Source of the DNA: Ectocarpus siliculosus
Lineage: Eukaryota; Sar; Phaeophyceae; Ectocarpales; Ectocarpaceae
Assembly (NCBI GenBank): GCA_000310025.1
Contig: FN649740.1
Location: forward strand, 1,562,787 to 1,626,786
Reading direction: 5' to 3'
DNA: 64,000 nt
Shown piece by piece: positions 58,501-64,000 of this stretch; the first letter of the stretch is position 1, and each line of letters begins with the position of its first letter. Both the position numbers and the translations under genes were made by a program. Below the pieces are notes generated by a model. That model worked only from the letters and a program-made list of their open reading frames with translations. It searched no databases and was not told the origin of the DNA.

Positions 58501-61246
58501 CCACACAAGATAGCAAGCTTACCCCACCTTCATCACTCTCAGACTGCTGCTGTTCGACCTGCAAGGATGTAGTACGATGCGATGCTGGTTTTTTCTCGGG
58601 AAAACAGGAAAACGGCAGGAAGCGGTTACCCGAGCGGGGGGGGGGAAGACCAACAACGGTACACAGAAAAAGGAAGAATAGAAGTGTTGTCTGTCGCAGT
58701 ACCATTTATTGCCGCGACGTAACAAAGCTCCCGCAACAAGAAGATCGCATGCGGCGTACCTACAACAGTCGACCTCTCAACTCACCGTTCATCCGATCAG
58801 ATCATCATGAGATCATGTGCGGGATGACATCAACAATGGACTCGGATCCATACCAACTGTCTCACCGTCTCCATGAACATGTGAATCCATCTCCAACATC
58901 CGAACACGCCGACCCCTCTTGTCCCCTCTAACCTGGTTGGTGTTCCTCCGACCGCGCAACGCCCATAATCGTTGAAGAAGAAAAAAAAATGAGGGGAAAA
59001 ACACGGTCGGTCGTCGCCTGCCTTCGCCGCTCGCAGGAGGCGCGCGTCCTGTGTACGTACGTACGTGTTCGGAAATCGGATAGCCCCGTGTGCGGCCACA
59101 TGTCACTTTTCCCCCTCTAGCACAACTCCACACTACAGCCGGTGGACCGACAAGCATATAAATCACACAGACACAATGCCCCAACTTTTGACTATATTTA
59201 CTATTTCCTCTGTGCATGTACTCTGTAGCCTCGTTGCAAGTTGCGAGGTTGATTTCCTGTATGTATGTACATGTCACTGGCGACAACTGCGACGAAAGCA
59301 GCAAGCGGGGACACAGATGCATTTCACTCACACGCCGTGTGCCCACGGGAGTCGCAGTTGCCATCCGAACACCCTACACATGCTAATTACCCGTGCGCAT
59401 AACACCAACATGTGCTCTCCGGAACCGGCGCCCCCGAGATCTTGCCCGACAACGGCGGACGCACGTAATCAACTCAGATTATTAGATTTTGTAACGGCGA
59501 AAAAGGTTTCGTATAGAACAGATGGCGTTTTTTTGGCGCGCGGCAAATCCGTACACAGAGAGCAGAGAGCAGCGAGCAGCGAGAAAGAGAGGAAGTTGTT
59601 TGGGCACACGCAGCTGTCGACACGCACGCAGCGCAGAGAGGACGCTGGGTAACATATAGGAAGATCGGAGAGAGTGCGGCGTTACACTTTGGTGAGTTGA
59701 TGCGCATTGATGCTGTTATGCGCTCGAAAAGGAAGATTGGTTGGGCGCAGGAGAGGTGGACTGCGCGAAACACACCATTGCATGCTCTCAGCAGGACCTC
59801 TGAGCCTCTGAGGCACTCGCTTCCACAACCCACGACTATTGCACAACTAAACACAATCAGGTTCCTTGTTGGTTTTCGAATGTTGCGTGTGTCAACGAGC
59901 CCGTCTGGTTGCCCCGCGTTTGATCCCTATCTCCCAGCAACCAAGAAGTGCAGCTCGTATGTACGTCGCAAAGTGTGCGTTCCGGATGCATCATGCCGCC
60001 CCTCCAGCTCTAACGGGTGCGGTGCGGTGGTAGGCAGCACAGCAGCGGAAGTAAGTGATCTAGCGGAGCCTTTGTTCGGCCTGCAGGTCGGACCTGGAGC
60101 CACCCTCTTCCCATTTCATATGCATCAGCGTTCGTACGTCTACCACAGCGGTGAATACGTCGGGATCGCTCCGGATGCCGATCGATCTGCGTGCGCATGA
60201 TTTTCATGTTGCAGTCCTTTTCGGCGTCAACACACGCACACATGTTTTTTGTCCGTGTTACTCGTCGCAGCGCGACACCTATGGTGACACCTGTGACAAT
60301 CTGTTCTCTGTCTCAAAGCGCAAATGACCCTTGCGCAATCGAAGTGTTCCTTGTACTCAACGAAATGACATGTTCTCGTTGGCCAGCCTGCTGCTATGTA
60401 GTCCTAAGTCCTTAGAGCGAAGTCTACGAGCAAGCCTATTTGGCGCCGCATGTTGCGGACCCCGCCGGCTGCGACGATGCAGGCTGGGCCAGAGAGAGGG
60501 GGAGCAAGGACTGCATTGGCGTGTAGATGTTATATCATTTTGTTAGTGTCGACCGCGCCAAACGGCTCGCCAATGAAAATATGTTGCTCTTGTTGCATAT
60601 ACAGCAGTGGCGACATAAGAACACGCGATACGGCAAATACGGCCGTTATTTTGTTTTTCCCCCACCAGTGGGGTATTAACCCACCGGTGGGGAAAAAATA
60701 CGCATCGAGGTGTACCGAAAACAATACGGTAAAACATACGGTTGATCGTATGCATACTGGGCGCGGCCTCGCCTGTCCGATTGGACCAAAGGGCGCCCTT
60801 TCTCCACAGGCGCTAAAGTGCGGCGAAAGATAACCCGCTGGTTTGGGTCGAGAGGGACGCTTGTGAGATGGGGTATTGAGCCGATTTTGGTTTCGGCAGC
60901 TCAGCTGTGTTGTTCTGGCTCAGCCAAGGCCTTGAACCCCGATTCATGAATGAGAATGGAACAACAAACTTATGCCCCATGCATACATATGTCCCGTTCC
61001 CGCTCCGGAGTGCCTTGCCGCAACTGCTACAAGTACAATGTACCACCTTTTTTTGCCCTTGGATGCTCCCCGGTGTCGACATGGAAAAAATTGCCCTTGC
61101 AACCATCCAGGCCTTGCCACCAAGCACTGACAGGCTAACAAGCATACCACTTTTCTGCCTCTGAACCTTTCGCCGCGGTTTTTCCTTCCCACTGGGAATC
61201 AGCATACAGCCAGAGCTCAGCAGACGGACCGGGCCGTGTCGTAAGG
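58501..61246. other. Stretch upstream of the carotenoid gene without a supported gene
   Basis: A plus-strand frame from ATG 59700 to 60200 (166 codons) and a minus-strand frame 61205-60813 with CTCSSCGKALRSGNGTYVCM are the longest. Neither is recognised, and both may be chance. Also present are an ACGT/GTAC run at about 59054-59065 and the hairpin at 60654. The last few hundred bases would hold the promoter of the desaturase gene. Confidence 0.4.
60654..60698. repeat. Hairpin of CCCACC-GGTGGG type
   Basis: TTTTTCCCCCACCAGTGGGG and CCCACCGGTGGGGAAAAA form opposed arms around GTATTAA. Each arm is itself partly self-complementary. It may be the fused termini of a small inverted-repeat element. 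Confidence 0.65.
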
Positions 61247-61388
61247 ATGATGAAGGCTTCAGCCATGGCCCTCCTCGGGGCGGCGGTGCTCGCGGGCCAG
61301 CAGGCGTCGGCGTTTGTCGTAGGCGTGCCGCCGTCGCTCACGAGATTGCCGTCGGGACCCCCTTCCTCTTCGGCGGTGGCGCCGAGGT
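61247..61388 (+). CDS. ZDS: ZDS exon 1: bipartite plastid-targeting leader
   Basis: 142 nt from ATG to donor GTGAGAGG. A hydrophobic signal ([17 protein letters not shown]) is followed directly by [15 protein letters not shown], a Ser/Arg-bearing transit peptide with Phe at +1. A second ATG follows immediately; either start keeps the leader intact. Confidence 0.75.
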
Positions 61389-64000
61389 GAGAGGAGCATA
61401 GCAGGAGCCTCCTCCTGCGGGGACGGGGGGGGCATACTCATGTACACGCATGCCTTAGTCGTGAGATCGTCATTGACCTCGCATACAACGCCGGGGAGGA
61501 GCGATTTCGCCGGCCCAGGGTTGCGTTTCACAAGGATCAGAAGCTGGTCACTCATGCGAAGAGGGATCGGCGGGGGGGGGGGCGTATCAATATGTTGCAT
61601 TCCTTGGTTGTCAGACCGTTTGACCATGCGTCCTCGAGGAGGGGACTGAGCATTTACCCCACAGGACCGATCACCGATGGCCAATCGTTCCTCCTCACTG
61701 TGCCAAAGGTGGCTCAAGAAGTTTTACCCAACCTGGTCTATCATATCACTTCCTCACTTTTCAGCACTGATGGATTCTCGGCTGGTGCTTGCTTGTCTTG
61801 GTCTTGATCGACCGATCGACGCGCAAAGCTCAAGTAATATATATAGGCGGAGCACGAAAGCATCCCAACTGAAAAGAAGGCTGGTTAGGAGGGAGTGCGA
61901 TCGGTGGTCGAGTGGGGCAGGGGTGATGGTGCCCGGTGGAGCCCTGGGGGGGGGGATACGGGATACGGTTGGCCGCTGAAAGGGGATGAAAGTGCCGAAT
62001 CTCTACTTATAGTGGAGCCTAAATAGGAGGATATATTGTAGTGACGCTGAGGAGGGGTGTGTTGTAGGGGACAGCCACGACCTTCTTGTAAGGCCCACCT
62101 TGGGTGAGGATGGGGGGCGATGATTGTGATTGCCGCGGGAGCCATCGGGTGTCGACTGCGACGATCTCCGTCAACGCTGCATTTGTCAGCACACGGCTGG
62201 CGATGGTGATGATGATGATGATGATAGTTATCCGATCCATAGCATGAAGGCCAATGATCCCTTTCACTTGCTTCCACAGCCTGGCGCGCGCGGGTGAGTA
62301 ATCCATCCACGTGTATTCGCTGTCTGTCTCTCGTCGCCACTGCTGTGGTCAACAGGATGGTTGCCGGCGTGGCAGGGACAGTTGGGGCTACCGGTATCGA
62401 GCGCATCAAGGGGACAGACAAGGAGGGGTTGCTTGACGTGAACCGTATCGACAGGTGTGTGCGCTGGGTACATACAATTTTTTTTTTGTTTTTTATTGTG
62501 TACCATCGACCGCGCTTATAGCCGGCTGACCGATGAAACGCCGCCAAGCCTGCGTGAGTGTGTGTGTGTGTGTGTTTTTGTGTTTTCGTTCTTGTTTGCA
62601 ATGTTGACATCCACCCGCGTTTAGATCCGGCTGACCAATGAACAGACCCCAATTTTTAAGAATAGTGTGTGTACATATGTAAATGTTGTGAATTTAGTTG
62701 GCATCGACCAGCCTTACAACAATCACGGGGCTCCGTCTACTCGGCAGGCCGTGTGCACCTCTGCGTGTTTTTTTTACCACTAGCATACCATGTACTGAAG
62801 CATGTGACATCACCAGGCAGATGCCCTTTTTTTTTGTCTGCGGGATCCCGGAAATGGCGCATGCATGTGAGGAAACACACACCCAAACGTGTTGTTGCTC
62901 TGGGCCCGGGTGATCGCTTCGTGTAAGAATTTCTACCTCATTAATTTAGAGCACTTCCTGCGCTCATGCGAACGAAACAAAAAAAATGTCGATGACACCA
63001 CCGTTCTGTTCCTCTCGGTGCTGATCCCCTCCCCCCCCCCCGGATATGAAAAAAACAGGGCGCGCAAGGGTCCCGAAATCAAGCTGCCGGAGGACCAGAA
63101 GCTCAAGGTCGGCGTTATCGGGGGCGGGCTTGCGGGCATGATCACGTCCATGGACTTAGCGGAGGCCGGGCACGAGGTGGAGATCTTCGAGGCTAGGCCG
63201 TTCATGGGGGGCAAGGTGAGGGAGCCGGCAGGTCGCAGGAGTAACTGGCACTGCAGGCAACACGGGAGTTTTCTGCAGTTTGTGTTTTGAGTGGTGTTCG
63301 GAACAGCAGTGTTAGTTTCGCGGTACATTCGAGTTTCGTTGCGGGTATTGTTCGAGTGTAGTTTGGCGGTGCGGTGCGGGGGGAATCGAAACAGTGGTTC
63401 GGGTGGAGGTCGTGGGATGGCGGGGGATGCCGTGGAGAAACGGTTTGAAGCGAAAGGCAAGTGCGTGGTAGCCGGGTGTCTTTAGAAATTTTGCAATCAC
63501 AGAAAGACTACGCGTTCGAGATATAACCACCGTCGAAGGGGATGTATCCAAGTCTAGTTTTTAGATGAACCACAGTCTCAGGGGGGGATGTGTCGGAAGT
63601 CTAATATTTTTCTCCTGAGTTTGTGCAAGTCAGATGACCGCATTAGCGCTGCCGTGTGCTATCCTCGTCCTCCTTCGCTTGTTACATGGATCTGTCAAGC
63701 AGCATGTGTGATTGAGGCATGCCGTCGAATGAACACGCTCTCTTTTCCTCTCTCGCGCCGCCCGCACACCGCCCTCATCACCATCACCACCACCTAAGGT
63801 GGGGAGCTGGAAGGACAAGGACGGCAACCACATCGAGATGGGGCTCCACGTGTTCTTCGGCTGCTATTACAACTTCTTCGGGATCTTCCGCCGCCTGGGC
63901 ATCTTCGACTCGGCCCTCCGCCTCAAGGACCACAACCACCAGTTCCTCAAACAGGTGTGGTAACAATGGCGTGGGGTGTGTGGGCGGGGGTTGCGCCATG
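61247..64000 (+). CDS. ZDS: Zeta-carotene desaturase, plastid-targeted, 5' part
   Basis: Visible exons: 61247-61388, 62356-62454, 63059-63215 and 63799-63954; the gene continues beyond the window. Exon 1 encodes [20 protein letters not shown] then SAFVVG, a signal peptide followed by Phe at the cleavage site (the ASAF motif of complex red plastids). Exon 3 has the FAD dinucleotide fold [20 protein letters not shown] then [16 protein letters not shown]. Exon 4 continues [27 protein letters not shown], the ZDS form of this block. The enzyme desaturates zeta-carotene toward lycopene in the plastid. Exons 2-3-4 join in phase ([15 protein letters not shown]). Exon 1 leaves one base while exon 2 needs two, so a small exon between 61389 and 62355 is missing from my model or exon 1 ends elsewhere. 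Confidence 0.85.
61389..63058 (+). other. ZDS intronic region with simple repeats
   Basis: Apart from exon 2 (62356-62454, [20 protein letters not shown]) this is intron. It contains an ATG/ATC run at about 62200-62225, a (GT)n run at about 62549-62573, a short repeat of CCGGCTGACCNATGAA at 62521 and 62626, and a poly-C run just before exon 3. Confidence 0.55.
63496..63545 (+). repeat. Distant copy of the 11.5-kb dispersed repeat
   Basis: ACAGAAAGACTACGCGTTCG followed by AGATATAACCACCGTCGAAG, within a ZDS intron, matches 11519-11563 in the same orientation. Confidence 0.7.

Noticed and set aside
60654..60698. Transcription terminator
   Set aside because: The hairpin with a T-run resembles a bacterial intrinsic terminator, but this is eukaryotic nuclear DNA and no gene ends here.
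62889..63058. Coding use of the [10 protein letters not shown] stretch before ZDS exon 3
   Set aside because: It is a translation of an intronic poly-C run; the acceptor at 63057-63058 joins exon 2 in phase without it.

Overview
The window is nuclear DNA from a photosynthetic stramenopile, most likely a brown alga. Four things point this way: genes are split into many short exons; a zeta-carotene desaturase starts with a bipartite plastid-targeting leader carrying an ASA-F motif (secondary red-lineage plastid); a secreted beta-helix/WSC wall-type protein is present; and a leucine-rich-repeat (LRR) receptor is built from one-repeat-per-exon units of exactly 72 nt. The assignment is inferred from gene content, not from a database match.

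Left part (1-21.3 kb). A partial Ser/Lys-rich frame runs off the left edge next to an Ala-coding triplet-repeat tract. A ten-exon minus-strand gene (9278 down to 3041) has consistent splice phases and encodes a secreted right-handed beta-helix protein with a Thr/Pro repeat linker, a WSC domain and a Cys-rich tail. About 12 kb follows with no gene I can support, holding small repeats, MITE-like hairpins and LTR-like fragments.

Centre (21.3-49.5 kb). Two diverged direct copies of a receptor ectodomain lie on the minus strand: block A (21.3-30.06 kb) and block B (41.5-49.5 kb). Each holds an array of ~0.8-0.95 kb tandem units with one 72-nt phase-2 LRR exon per unit (four in A, three in B), then a 47-nt Cys-ending exon, Pro/Ala-rich linker exon(s) and a transmembrane exon. 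Block B continues into a cytoplasmic half (41.9-36.4 kb): a helical domain resembling HeLo/MLKL N-terminal bundles, an amphipathic repeat and a TKL-type kinase with catalytic motifs in place. The B gene carries at least one nonsense codon and two 1-nt deletions, so as assembled it is a pseudogene. Block A ends at the transmembrane exon and is a truncated copy. Each copy has been hit by a transposon: a TIR element in A, a Ty3/gypsy element at the end of the LRR array in B.

Right part (49.5-64 kb). A 5'-truncated gypsy retrotransposon (protease, RT, RNase H and integrase with several frame breaks) ends in a putative 3' LTR at 56409-56719. A partial inverted copy of that LTR lies at 58273-58500. 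The window closes with four exons of a plus-strand zeta-carotene desaturase that continues past the right edge. A 100-N assembly gap (31892-31991) sits inside a tandem duplication.
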